From assembly GCA_029582165.1 (NCBI GenBank), contig CM055871.1, forward strand, positions 2,735,501-2,799,500: a stretch of 64,000 nucleotides of DNA, read 5' to 3'. Shown in pieces: positions 22,527 to 34,105 of this stretch. A model generated the notes under the pieces. It was not told the origin of the DNA, made no database searches, and was given only the letters and a program-made list of their open reading frames with translations. Origin of the DNA: Portulaca oleracea (taxonomy: Eukaryota > Streptophyta > Magnoliopsida > Caryophyllales > Portulacaceae). Made by a program: the position numbers and the translations under genes. Position 1 is the stretch's first letter; every line of letters begins with the position of its first letter.

Positions 22527-25500
22527 CTAAATTGGAGTACATAGTGCTATTTTTTTAAGATTTTCAATAATCATGACAAGCTTTGTGTTGAGGCGATTCA
22601 CAAAGAACTTGGGCAGCCATCCAGCTGGATCTAGCTGTATTAGACAAATAAGCCAAAAACGTAACCAAAGAGTTAAATTGAATTCAAAAGGGAAAAAATA
22701 AAACTAGAAGTACGATCCAAAGTTGCAATTTTGAGTTAGAATTAGACAACATTTAGTTTTGAATATTTTCCTGAAAAGTTTGTCAATTTTTTCAAGTTAG
22801 ACTAAAGTTTCCTAGGATCAGTTGCAAAATGTGTATGAAAAAGTTTTTGGATGGGGTCTAAAATTTTTCTATGATTTGTTGGAAACACTTTCTCGAGGAG
22901 GAGGTAGGAAAGTTTCTTCCCAAGAAAAAATGAAAATATTTGTAATGTAACTTTCCAAAATACTCCTGAAAATCATATTATAAATTTAATAAAGACCTTG
23001 TTCTTTTACACACGGTGTCACATCGCACCGCAACTTTTCATATTCCATCACAACCAACCACAATTTACCATAACCCACCACAATCTACTTTTTCAATTTT
23101 TATTTATCTTTTTATTATAAGTCAAACTCTATCTACCAACGCATTTCTCAACACATTTACAATTATTAAAATCAAAACTCATCACAACTTTCCACAACCC
23201 ACCACAATCTATCACAACCCACCAAAATTCACCAAAATTCCTCCACACCGCAACCAGCCGTATAAAAGAACGGGGCCAAATAAGGGCAATTTGGATATTT
23301 TTAAATAAACTTTCCCACCAATTTTTTCATGTTTTCAAATATAAACAATTATGGGAAGCCAAAAAAAAAAAAAACTTTTGGAAGAAAAAGTTTGGACCTA
23401 CACAAGGGGCAAAGGGGTTGGTACCTGAACAACATAAGTAACCAAACAGGAATCATCCTGGAGGCTCTCTACGACCCATCCAGATTGGAGTAATAGACCC
23501 CTTATCGCATTATTTTGGTTGGGGTGTAACCCAGCTGCTATCTCTTTTGGAAGTGAAGCTACTGCAACCACCTATTTTACCAAAACCACATCATATCATA
23601 TCATAAATAAAATACACTGTTTCACCATCAAGATGGATGAATTATGTATGCATAAAACAGTCTATTTTGGCATACCAGAGTGCCGTCATCCATGGTCTCA
23701 CGCCGCTCGTAAACAATGAATTCTCTGTTTTTGAACTGAGACTTGGATGCATATCCATATCGAAGACATATAACTCGTAGATTTTCATCTAGATCCTTTA
23801 TATATCTTCCTTCAACCAAATCACGATCCCATTGCTGTTTTAACACATATCACAAAATCAATACTCAACGATCAATAATTTTAACTTAAACATGGTTATT
23901 ATACAACTTTCACCCGCCTAAATCCATCCTTTCAAAAAGAAAGGTATTGATGATGAAACTTTGTAAAGAAAAGGGGTAAGAATTGAATCTGCTAAATATT
24001 AAAATGGGTGCGGGTAAGGACCAAGTAAGGGGATGGGTTTGCCCACCCTGTACCCGTACCCAACCCAAATAAATTCAAAAAAAGAAGCAATTATTGTTGT
24101 TTTTATTGTTTATTTTCTTTTACACATCAACAAAGATTACTATTATAAACTATAAATAGTTTATTTTTGTTGTTATTGTGTTTCCACTCAACAAGTTGAA
24201 ACCAAAATGAAGACAAAAACCCAGAAACATCAACAGCAACGGTCGAAAAAAACCGTTAATTTACATATACATGTATAAAACGAGTCACATAATACTATCT
24301 TCAATTATATCCAAATAATCCCCATTATACCCACAATAGTCAATAGATATGACTAATCTTATTTAGTACCCGCTAAATATTACTAAGAGTAAATTAAAAT
24401 GAATATGAGATAAAATTATGACACCACCCGCCCCCAACCCCACCCATTACCATTACTACCCTCTTCAGCCCATATAAGACTAAACATATGGGACTCCGAC
24501 TCATATCTCATAGATTGTAACAATGCTTTAACAGCTAAAATTAAAAAGTAGGATTGTCTCCCAATACTAGGCCACTCACAAGAGTTTTTTTATCACTCCT
24601 CAACCTTTTCTTCTTTCATGAATGATTGCTAATCAGTTGCCTTTATTAAAACAAAAACTAGACCTAGAACAAAAAGAAAGAAGAAACTTCTTTTTTTTAC
24701 TTTTATTTCTTTATTTATTTCTTTAATATGATCAAATCCAATAGCAAAAGTAACTTATTCGTTATGTCAATCATAAAAAAGATGATAGACAAATTTAAGT
24801 TATCCTCCAAATGATTTTCATCTTAAAAGATGTTAGAAGTAGTACCATGGGTTTTTATTATATATTTCTTCACCATTAGGCTAAAAGTTCAAGTTCAATT
24901 TATTAACACATCAGTTGTGTAATCATGGTTCCTTTCATACTTCAATATATTGAAATCTCTTACCGCTTGTTTGTCTTCTCAACATAAAAAATGGATTTTA
25001 ATTGATGGCAACATTTAAAAGTAACACAAATATTTTAGTGTAAAGACTTTTTTTTAACTCAATATCAGAGAGCAATTTTCCTAATTTATAATTACATGTT
25101 GGCTTCTCACTAGATGAAATTCTCTTCTCCAGATTTCAATTCAATCAAATCCGGTCATTTGGGTTCAAATTTGAATCTAAATCTGGGTATTTTGTTCGAA
25201 TTAAAATGGTGAGAATGTCTCCTTATTATGTAATTGCACACAACGGTCCACAACATAATGTTTAGTCAGTGCAAAAGTATCATAGGTTTAACATCAACAT
25301 GCACCGATTTTAGGCTTTGTTCTTTTTTATTGCAGGGAATTGAAAATGCAGGTAAAATATGGTAAGATAATGTAATATAACGTGAACAAAGATAAGTAAA
25401 GTAGTAGAGGCATGTAAATGTCACATCACATTACTTATTTCTTTTTTATTTTTAAATAAACTTTGCAATTTGAATAAAAAAATTTAATTATAAATTATTT

Positions 25501-26193
25501 AAAATTATATAACCTTATTTTTTTGAATAGTAATGTAAGGTTAAATAAGGTAAAGTAAGCTAAAATTAAAGTAAGTTAAAATAAGGATAAATCAACTTTC
25601 CCTTACCATCCAAAAGAACAGAGCTTAATATTTTCCAAGAAACAAAGCAGTCGCAGTTGGGACTATAGACTGAGATTCTAACATAACAAGTCCAGTTTAT
25701 TCCCACCATGCATAGTCCATCCTCATAAACATTTCAGTAAAGATTATATTTATTAAAAAAATTATGAAAATTATTTTTTTAAAAAAAAGCAAGGAAATTA
25801 AAGAGGGCAGAAAGCAACCTTAGCAGCATCAATGGCATTAGCCACAGCAATGAACTGGTGAGGAGCAACTGATCTGAGGAGCCACCTGCTCCTGAATATG
25901 TGAAGCGATCCGGACCGTCTCTTCGATATCTCCATGTTCTCATCCACACTCACAGTCTTCCATCCATCGTTCCCGTTCCCATTTCTGCTTGAATCGGACG
26001 CTGACAGCAGCTCCTGTATGCAGTTTTCGCTTGCGTGTTTTACGTATCTCCTTAGCGACTCTTCGCTTATCGACCTTCAATTCAAACAAACATCATCTTC
26101 ATGTTCGACTCTACCTCTTGCATTGCTGAAAACAAACATAAAACTGCAAAATTTAACTCACCAGGATCTGCTACAGGGTGCTGGACTGCTCAT
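22527..26193 (-). CDS. START-domain lipid-binding protein
   Basis: Five exons on the minus strand: 26193-26162, 26074-25819, 23834-23676, 23571-23425, 22634-22527; GT-AG junctions and phases agree; 233 aa. The protein starts MSSPAPCSRSWSISEESLRR. Conserved START-family stretches follow: KRRSGSLHIFRSRWLLRSV, QWDRDLVEGRYIKDL, REFIVYERRETMDDGTLV, VASLPKEIAAGLHP, LLLQSGWVVES and LDPAGWLPKFFVNRLNTKL. START folds bind lipids or sterols; the ligand here is unknown. There is no signal peptide or membrane helix, so it is probably cytosolic. Exon 1 is very short (32 nt), and its ATG is supported by the clean splice into exon 2. Intron 2 (2 kb) holds a Tourist MITE and intron 4 another MITE. No single long open frame shows this gene, so it is easy to miss. 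Confidence 0.88.
22994..23277. mobile_element. MITE in START-gene intron 4
   Basis: About 284 bp with inverted ends GACCTTGTTCTTTTACAC and (complement) GGCCCCGTTCTTTTATAC. The interior has repeats of CACAACC / CCACAAT words. The ends resemble those of 25313-25624, so it is probably Tourist-like. Confidence 0.7.
25313..25624. mobile_element. Tourist-type MITE in START-gene intron 2
   Basis: 312 bp with inverted ends GGCTTTGTTCTTTT and (complement) GCTCTGTTCTTTT, flanked by 3-bp repeats TTA on both sides, as in PIF/Harbinger elements. The interior is rich in GGTAAG/CTTACC words. Confidence 0.75.
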
Positions 26194-26449
26194 TTTTTGA
26201 ACCTGATTCTGAAGACTTCTAACAGAAGCTATAAATGTACACACATAAATACTAACAGAGATATGAAGGCTAGGAATTGATGCTGCTGTGGTGGGGTTGT
26301 TTATTTTTTCAAGTGGGTATAGAATATAGATGATTTTTTCTGGAGTGGGCCAAAATCATTTGATGCACATGCCAATGCCAGAGGGGAAAAAAAAAGAACA
26401 AAGAAACTCCATGATTAGAGCTCTTCAAATTCTCTCTCTCTATCTCAAA

Positions 26450-26790
26450 CTTAAGGGAGCGATTGGTAGAAATCCAGGGAAATTTTGGAAACCCGAGAAA
26501 ATTTTCCATGGGAAAAATTTCGCTGGGAAAATTTTTTACTTAGACCCCTAAGGGAAAATTTCCTTAAGAAAATGTAGGAAATGGTGAGCACTCAATAATG
26601 TTTTTCCTACCAAATTCTCTCTCTCTATTTCAAACTTCAGGGACCGTTTGGAAGGAACTACAGGGAAATCTTCATGGATAAAAAAATTTGGAAAAAATTC
26701 CCCTTAACCCCGTAAGGGAAATTTTCCCTAGAAAAATATAAGAAATGGTGAGCCCTCAGTAAAGTTTTTTCTAATGTCAACTTACACCTC
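26450..26790. repeat. MITE-like GGGAAAATTTTCC-rich repeat upstream of START gene
   Basis: Two imperfect direct copies (about 26454-26615 and 26636-26770) each contain GGGAAATTTTCC-like inverted words, AATGGTGAGC[AC]CTCA and nearby CTCTCTCTCTAT. It is related to the MITEs in the GH9 introns. It lies about 260 bp upstream of the START-gene ATG. Confidence 0.5.
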
Positions 26791-26799
26791 AAATATAAA

Positions 26800-27950
26800 G
26801 AAAATAAGTCAATTTGAGAAAATTGACCATTTTCCCAGAATTTTTAACCAATCAAACACATCCAGAGAAAAGATTCCTCCTTGGTAAAAGAGCATGATTC
26901 TGAGGATAGAAAAGAGGGAAAGGCACATGGACTGTTGCAGGGCAGAAAAAACACAAGCACAAGTAAGAATAAACACCAAACAGCCAGAGTAGAAGTAGAT
27001 TTTTGTATTGAGTTTAAGGCCTAAACTTGCCTTGTTTAAGGCCGACAAAGGACATTACCAAAAACTCTTTTAAAGGTCCCAAATCACGTGCACCCGGGAA
27101 ATGTCCAAATTTTGAAAGCAGGGTAAACTGGTAATCTGTATAATCATGCATCACTTTGGAAGGATCATCTATGTGACTAATTACCAATACTTTGTACTTT
27201 CATGCATAATCCTTGACATTATTCTCTGCCACTGATTGCACCTCATGTGTGATGTCTTGAAGCATTATAGTTTCGGTACTGTCATGTCCCTGAGGGAATA
27301 CATCACGATCAATTACACAAAGCGACGTACTCTTATACTGTTTTACTGAAACTGTCTAGAGCATTCAGATTTAAATGCTCGTCGCGAGGGCCATACAACA
27401 TAGGCTATTATTGTATACAGATACTCCCTATGGTACAATGCCAAACACAATTAGTATTCTTCTACATACACAGCAATGACAAAGAAAATCGGAGAAAAAG
27501 AAAACCCTCGTTTGTGTGTGTGTGCGTGTGCGTTGCTGCATGGGAGCACCATGCGTAAGACTCTTGGGCTACTATGTAATAAGTGCTTAAGAAAAGATCA
27601 CTGCAACCTTGGAACTTACATACCAATCTAATATTGAGATTATGAATCGGATCGTCTTGAGGAATACAAAGTGGGAAGCTCCCAATCTCACAAGAGCTAG
27701 ACGATAATATTTATATAGGATGCGGCTCATCACATGTAGCCATTGTTGGAGTATCAACAAGAAAGACATCCAAGGAAGATGCAAAAATATTATAGAGAAA
27801 ATGCTTCATTGACTTATTGGTGGTGACCATATACTGACCAATTTGGAGATACATAAATACACGAAAGACACTAGAATGGCATGCTAGAGACTTTGTAGAG
27901 TGGTGCACCCCCTCTCTGGTTGATACATGTTTGACAGCATTTTCGCGTAC
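26800..27950. other. Interval between START gene and CCR-like gene
   Basis: A short (GT)n run near 27515-27530. The part next to 27958 is the likely 3' UTR of the CCR-like gene. No other feature recognised. Confidence 0.4.
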
Positions 27951-27958
27951 AGGTTTGG

Positions 27959-30900
27959 CTAGTCCAAGAAAGATCTAGCCTTCAAGCTCTCAACAGTCTC
28001 CCGTATTGCATCTTCAAGAGGAGTAAACACTAGACCAAGGTCGAGCAGTCTCTTGGCTGCATCTTTGCATGCCAACAAGCCAGGTTGGGTTTCCCCTTCG
28101 AACCTGAATCCATACAAGTCCAGTTAATACCCATGAATCACTTGATATAAGATATAACACAAGATTCAGTCGAACAAATCTTCATTTGAGTGAGTGTATA
28201 ACTCAGCTGGAACTTGAAAGTGTTGAAAGGTCACAGCAAACTATAGAAACCCTTTATTTTGCACTTCAAGGACCAAGAACAGAAGAGCCCTATACACAGA
28301 CTACAGCAATTTATGAATCTTAACAGTCTACAAGCAAAATCATAGGATCAAACGAAAAATGTCGGGTAATATGACTAGCTCCTATGACGCATACTGAAAA
28401 ATCTCCACAAACTATGTTCACATAAGATCCCATACAGATACTCAGTGATAGAAAGGTGCATGAACGGAAGTGAAGTGACACACGTATGGATTCTGAAGTT
28501 TAGCTTTAATCTGTTTTATCTTTCTCCTAGCAGCAGAGGTAAAGTCAACTCAGCAAAATTTCTCAACCAGGTTTTGCTGAAATTATAAGAAATGATTGAG
28601 CAAGAAAAATATCCAATGACAATAATTTTTCTTTAAACAGCCCAAAGAACATGCTAAACAATGGACTTCCAATAGAAAATCTTTCAATTACATTTAGACA
28701 AGAAATGCAGATTCCACCCAAAGAGTTTGACCATTATCACAAATAAGGCACTAGGTAGACCTCTACACCAGATGCCCTCAAGACTAAAAAAATAAATAAT
28801 AAAATTGGCAAAGATTCTCGGATGCCAAAAGAACAAAAAGATCATGATGCTGGCATTATGCCATAGCATCTTCTCTTTCTGTTTACCAAATAGCCAGCAA
28901 AAGCAAAACTTTCTTTGAACCCAAATAATTTATGAGTTGTTTGGCATGAATGAGGGGAAAGAACGAAATTTCTGATAGTATGATTGCTCCAGGAAAATGA
29001 AAAAGAATAACCAATATAAAGTCTCCGCTAAACTTCTAAGAGATCATTTATGTACTGAGTTATTGTGAAATAATGAACTTGAGCGCAATTCAACCCCAAA
29101 AGCTAGCTTAGGAGGTTGAGACACCCAAGCCATTATAAACACCACAATATGGGTGTCAAAGGCCGATGTGGGACAACTCAACAGTTATGGTGTCTGACGA
29201 AACTGTATACTTCCCTATGCAATTAGTAAACAATCAAGATCTTGTAAAGTGAAAAAATCCTGCAAACCACTCTCAACCACCCAATGACACAACAACAAAG
29301 CTCCCATCATTTCCAATGGGATTGGTAATATATATAGATGACGTAACAATTAAGAACACCTTCCAGATCTGACCTCTTTTTCTTGTTACATAGTAAGCTG
29401 AGACAAAATTTATTCTTACATAGAATGAACATATCTCAAGTCATCAGTCATCAAAATAAACTTGCATCCTTAGTATATGGGCTATATGCAGCCATTCCCC
29501 AGCTAATATTTCCCAGGAAACACAGTAGAGATGTTGAGAAGATAAGAAGATGGTCTCCAATAATTCAACAACCTCAGTATGCAAGTTCACAAGAATAAGT
29601 CAACCTAAAGCTCAAGCAGACAATTCAAAAATATGGAGCAGATGGTTCACAGAAATCACAAAGTACTAAAGGATGCGTAAACACAAGATTGCAAGATAAA
29701 GGAATGCTTCACTCAATAAACCTAGATGAAACCTATGTTACTCCGACTCTTCATTTTCCCTGCTGTACCCGTGTCGGACCCTTGATACCCAGATGAGGGT
29801 ACGACACTCAACACTTCAGATTACAATGAAAATGTATAAAATTTCTTTAAAACAGCCGAGTCTGACACCCGTATCCATGTCCGAAATGGACACGCTTACC
29901 CGAGTCCGAGTAACATAGGATGAAACTCACATGAATCTGTCACACAACTTACAAAATGCATCCAAAGCATCAAAATAGATAGAAAAAGCAATACCTGTGG
30001 ATTGGGTATTCCGGGTAGAGTTCCGCGACTTTGGCAGCAAAATCAGCAAACTGGTAGATGCCATTAGTGCAAAGATACCTGCCAGAAGCAGTGGGTGTCT
30101 CAAACAGGAGGAGTTGAGCTCTTGCTACATCTTTGACATGCACAGCTCCCAGCCAATGGTACTCTTGAGTGTCATCTGATCCCTTAAGCAGCTGCTGTAA
30201 TACCGCACAGCTTGCATTCAGGCCAGGCTGTAAGAGTGCACCAAGGCATGTCGCTGGGTTGATTGCAACTACATCCAAACCATGCTTTTCTGAGAATTCC
30301 CATGCAGCCTTCTCTGCTAGAGTCTTGGATACTGGGTACCATTTCTGCAATAACTAAACATCTCAACAACCAACCATGGGCAATACTGCGTACTGGGTAT
30401 TTGTAAATCCCAACAGCTAAAAGAAGATTAAAGATTAATCAAATAACCCAAAGACATCACTGTGGAAAACTGTAAGTTGAGAAAATTACTCCCTCTATTC
30501 CATATTCATTGTCACCTAACTTACTGCCACGGTCTTCAATGTCACTCTCTATCAATTGATAATTTCTTATATACTCTCTCCATACGTAATGATAGTCCTT
30601 TCTAGGAAATGAAATTTGTTAAGGAAACAATCATTCAAAGTAATGTTATATGTTAATTTTAGAGGGAAGGGAAGAATTTTAATACTAAATTTAGTAAAAT
30701 GGACAATCATTTTAGGACTATCATTATGACACGGAGAAAGTGACATTTTATTAAAAATTGCAATATGATATTTTACCATAGTATTTTTCATTATGAATAT
30801 AATAATAGTAATTTTATATAACAGTACATTTGATAAATTTATGGTCAAAACTTTTAAAATTTAACTGTACAATTTCCAATGACGACAATTTCAAAGATGA

Positions 30901-31613
30901 CAATTTCAAATATGGAACTGAGTGAGTAGCTTTTAAAATAACATATTGACATAGGAGAGTAGCATTACGGATCCATTTACGCTAATCCACGAGTAATAAG
31001 CTAAAATCAACAGCTAAATTTACCAAAACCACTTTGTTCAATTCAATGGCTAGGCGATCAATGGTATATTAATACCTAATCTGCTAGTAAAATCAGGTAA
31101 TTTAGCTGAGAAAAAAATTAGAAACAGCAAGCGAAAAGGAAAGGAAACCTGTCTCGAGCGGCAGTAATCAAGGTCAGTCCAAGACGATTCATCCACTGGC
31201 AAATTACAATCCCAAGTAGGGTTAGGAACCATAGCAGATATCGATGAGGTCAGCACCACGCGCCTAACCCCGTGCTTCTTAGAAGCTTCGAGAACATTAA
31301 GCGTACCCTTAACAGCGGGATCGATGAGTTCTGCTTGTGGATCGACGGGATCATGGAGGGAGCAGGGGGAAGCCACGTGGAAGACGCCATGGCAGCCTTG
31401 GATGGCCCTGGAAATGGCGGCGGAGTCGAGAAGGTCGGCTTCGAAGATGCGGAGGTCAGAAGGAGGGAGGAGAGAGAAGAGGTGGGAAGAAGAAGAGCCG
31501 GGGTAGATGGAGCAGTGGATGGGTGAGTAGCCGGAGTGTAGAAGGGTCTTCACTAGCCATGTTCCGATGAAGCCGTTCGCCCCTGTTACGCATACGGCTG
31601 GTTTTCCTGACAT
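27959..31613 (-). CDS. Cinnamoyl-CoA-reductase-like NADPH-dependent reductase (extended SDR)
   Basis: Three exons on the minus strand: 31613-31149, 30344-29995, 28103-27959; phases agree; 319 aa, the usual length for this family. The Rossmann nucleotide motif TGANGFIGTWL (residues 10-20) has the G-x2-G-x2-G pattern. The catalytic set is S123/S124 in VVLTSSISA and Y158-x3-K162 in KWYPVSK. Classic lignin CCRs have the signature NWYCYGK; here it is KWYPVSK, placing the protein in the CCR-like branch typified by rice SNL6 rather than bona fide CCR. The substrate is therefore unknown. Family members reduce aldehydes or CoA esters in phenylpropanoid-type metabolism in the cytosol. After the second strand the usual VRDP is replaced by IYPGSSSSH, which may affect cofactor choice. 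Intron 1 carries nested Stowaways; intron 2 carries a solo LTR and a hAT MITE. Confidence 0.9.
29064..29183 (-). mobile_element. TRIM-type solo LTR, family A copy 3 (inverted)
   Basis: 120 bp, complement of the copies at 16440 and 19714, with a perfect TSD GTTAT at 29059-29063 and 29184-29188. It lies in intron 2 of the CCR-like gene. Confidence 0.9.
29733..29918. mobile_element. 186-bp hAT-type MITE in CCR-like intron 2
   Basis: Inverted ends CTATGTTACTCCGACTC and (complement) CTATGTTACTCGGACTC, with a perfect 8-bp TSD GATGAAAC at 29725-29732 and 29919-29926. An 8-bp TSD fits hAT. A second copy, interrupted, is at about 45064-45554. Confidence 0.88.
30489..30930. mobile_element. Stowaway-like MITE in CCR-like intron 1, containing a second one
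   Basis: The outer ends read CTCCCTCTATTCCATATTC and (complement) CTCACTCAGTTCCATATT. A second pair of Stowaway ends lies inside at 30574 and 30740. No coding capacity. Confidence 0.78.
30574..30740. mobile_element. Inner Stowaway-like MITE
   Basis: Ends CTCTCTCCATACGTAATGAT and (complement) CTTTCTCCGTGTCATAATGA followed by ATAGTCC. It is inserted in the outer Stowaway after a TA. Confidence 0.75.
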
Positions 31614-31689
31614 TTGCTTCCACTTATTCTGTATTTTGTATTTTTGGGTCTCCTCATCGGTTGGAACTTATTTTTAAAGGGGTTTTCTC

Positions 31690-32075
31690 ACGCTAATATA
31701 CTGAATTTTTGTAGACAATAATATACTGAACTTTATCCAATTGGATAATAATACACTGAATTTTAACATTATATGCTAATGCACTGTACTTTAAGGGGGG
31801 TTGGATAATAATGCACCCGGAACAATTCTGACTGTGGCTGACTCGACGGTGATCCTACATACTTAGCCTGCCACGTAGGATTGCCACCGAGTCAACCACC
31901 ATCAAAATATTTTCAGATGCATTATCCTCCAACACCCCCTAAAATACAGTATATTATCATCCAAGGTCAAAGTTCAGTATATTATTGTCCAAATGAACAT
32001 CAACCGGTCTACCAGGAGTAAAGAGCTTATCTCAAGAGTCAAACGAGGGTCCATCAGTATATTAACGCCAAAAAT
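31690..32075. mobile_element. Foldback MITE upstream of the CCR-like gene
   Basis: Nested inverted arms: outer GCTAATATACTGAA with (complement) GTTAATATACTGAT, middle TTGGATAATAATGCA with TTGGAGGATAATGCA, and a central hairpin around GACTCGACGGTGATCCTACA. No coding capacity. It starts about 75 bp upstream of the ATG at 31613, so it may form part of the promoter. Confidence 0.68.
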
Positions 32076-32659
32076 TCCTTTTAAAAATTGATAATTTATC
32101 CAAACTGCTCGGATTCTCAAAAAAGTTTTAATTTTTAAACCCTAAACTTAATAAGATCAATATATATTGAAAATTAATATGAAAAGTTTATAATTTATCC
32201 AAAGTATCTCTACTTTAGGCACCGTTCTTTTGTGCGTTAACACAACTAACCGCAATGCAACCTACCGCAACATACCGCGAATTACCATTATCTTTTTACT
32301 ATTTCCAATGCAACTAACCGCCAATTAAGTAGCTGTTGAAGTTATAAAAAGTGATAAATCAATTTATTAATTAAGGGTAAAAAAAGAATAACAGTTGTTG
32401 AAATTATAGAAAGCAAAAATATTTAGGATAAAAAAGTTAGATAAAATGACAAATATTCTAGGAAGGAGTTAGTATTTGCATGAGAAGGGGATTTTTTGGG
32501 CATCACATTGGCCCTTCAATTGAAAGTGAGAGTTTTTTTTTTGTTATTATCATAAATGGGAGTATTGAAAGTGATAGTTACCAGATTCTCTCCAAGCCAC
32601 GTAGCTAGGTAGGTAGATTTGGTAATCTTCTATCGAATTTGAAATTATTATCGGATTTC

Positions 32660-33945
32660 ATCTTTGGGAAGGACAACATGTGTGCTTCTATATTTATTTT
32701 TGATAAACCAAAGAGTTTTGGATGTTTTAAGCGAATGGAAGGTGTTTTGGTCTTCAACTTGGCCTGTTATTGCTTCTTTCCCTGTGGTTGTTCAGTTTGA
32801 GCCTTGTGAGCTTGCTGCTTCTCGGTCTGGCCCAGCTTCGGGCGCTAACAATCATAAATTTTTATCTGCTAATTTACTTCATGGTTCTGAGTCTAGACAA
32901 CCATTTTTTGTGTTTATTGATAATGTGCCTCCTAATGTTAGCTTTATCTGGCTGGGTAATTTATTCAAGAGCTTTGGTATTATTGTTGATCTGTATATTT
33001 CTCAAAATTACAGGAGAAATGGTAAGTGTTCTAGTTTTGTCCGCTTTAAAGACAAAATAGTTGGGTTAAATGTTATTCAGTACTAGTGTATGAATGGCGA
33101 GGTGTATAAGGGTTTTACTTTGGATGCTTCTTGGACAAGGTTTTGCAAGTAGCTGATTTCGAACCCTTGCCGAAGGAAGGTTTCCAAGGTGTTCAAGTGG
33201 GTACTCAAGGTTGTTAAGATCTGTGAGGGTGATGGAACTGTTTCAAGCAAAACCATCGTTGATCCAATTGTCTCTTTGGTTATTTATAAGGCTCCGATTA
33301 AGTCACCATGTAAATATGCTTTTTTGAGGGGTCCTCAATATGTTGGTGAAGGTCCTAATAAGGTGGTTGTTTCTGATAGTGAGTATTTTTAGTGCTCCAT
33401 CTGGCAAAGTGATGGATGAGGTGGTTTCTTTTTTGCCTCGGGTTCTCGAGGACTCTTTTCATAGGGTTCAGAAAATTAAGGGTAAGTTGAAAAGGAATTT
33501 GAAATTATTGTGGAATTCTAAGTGGAAATTGGTCAGCAGAGCTTCGTATAAGGTCGTTTCTAGCGATTTTGGTCATATTAAAGGAAAGAAGAAGTTATCT
33601 CAAAGTCGTAAATCCTACAGTGAAGATGGGGTTGAGAATAATGCAAAAAGTTCGAAGGATATTGTGGATATCTCCCTAGATAGATTACATGAGAAGACAT
33701 GGAGAGCACGAATGTTGCAAGTGTATTAAAATTGACTCATGATGATCAAGAGATTGTGGTTAAGGCATTTAGGAATGACTTACTGGAAAAAAGAAAATCC
33801 TGTTAGCTAGCATTTTTTTTTTGTTTTCATTGTATTGTATTTGTACTATGAAGTTGTTACACCTTTTTTTTTGTTGTTTTGTGCAACTTTGTTGGGGTAC
33901 CCTGTGAAGTTTTTTCAGCCTTTAACAATCGGAAAAAAAAACTAT
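32660..33945 (+). mobile_element. LINE ORF1 remnant with RRM-like domain and A-rich 3' end
   Basis: The open frame at 32664-33086 encodes PFFVFIDNVPPNVSFIWLG followed by SSFVRFKD, an RRM-like fold typical of plant LINE ORF1. Further ORF1-like pieces run in shifted frames to about 33.73 kb. A 3' end with CTTTAACAATCGG and an A-run closes at about 33.94 kb. No endonuclease or RT lies between, so it is internally deleted. Confidence 0.65.
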
Positions 33946-34105
33946 TTATTTATATGATTATGCTATATGTTTCCCTAAGGCTGACCAATAAGGAACATCT
34001 TATTATTTTTTATGACTTTCTTAATTAGGAATACTACTTAAATAAATTTACCTAATTTAAAGAATACTACTTTGGAAAGTCGGAAACCATCCATGGCCAC
34101 CCCAC

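Noticed and set aside
30567..30848. 93-codon minus-strand frame
   Set aside because: Falls in the nested Stowaway elements and has no domain.
31272..31570. Three overlapping plus-strand open frames
   Set aside because: Antisense to exon 1 of the CCR-like reductase; GC-rich codon bias makes the shadow frames open.
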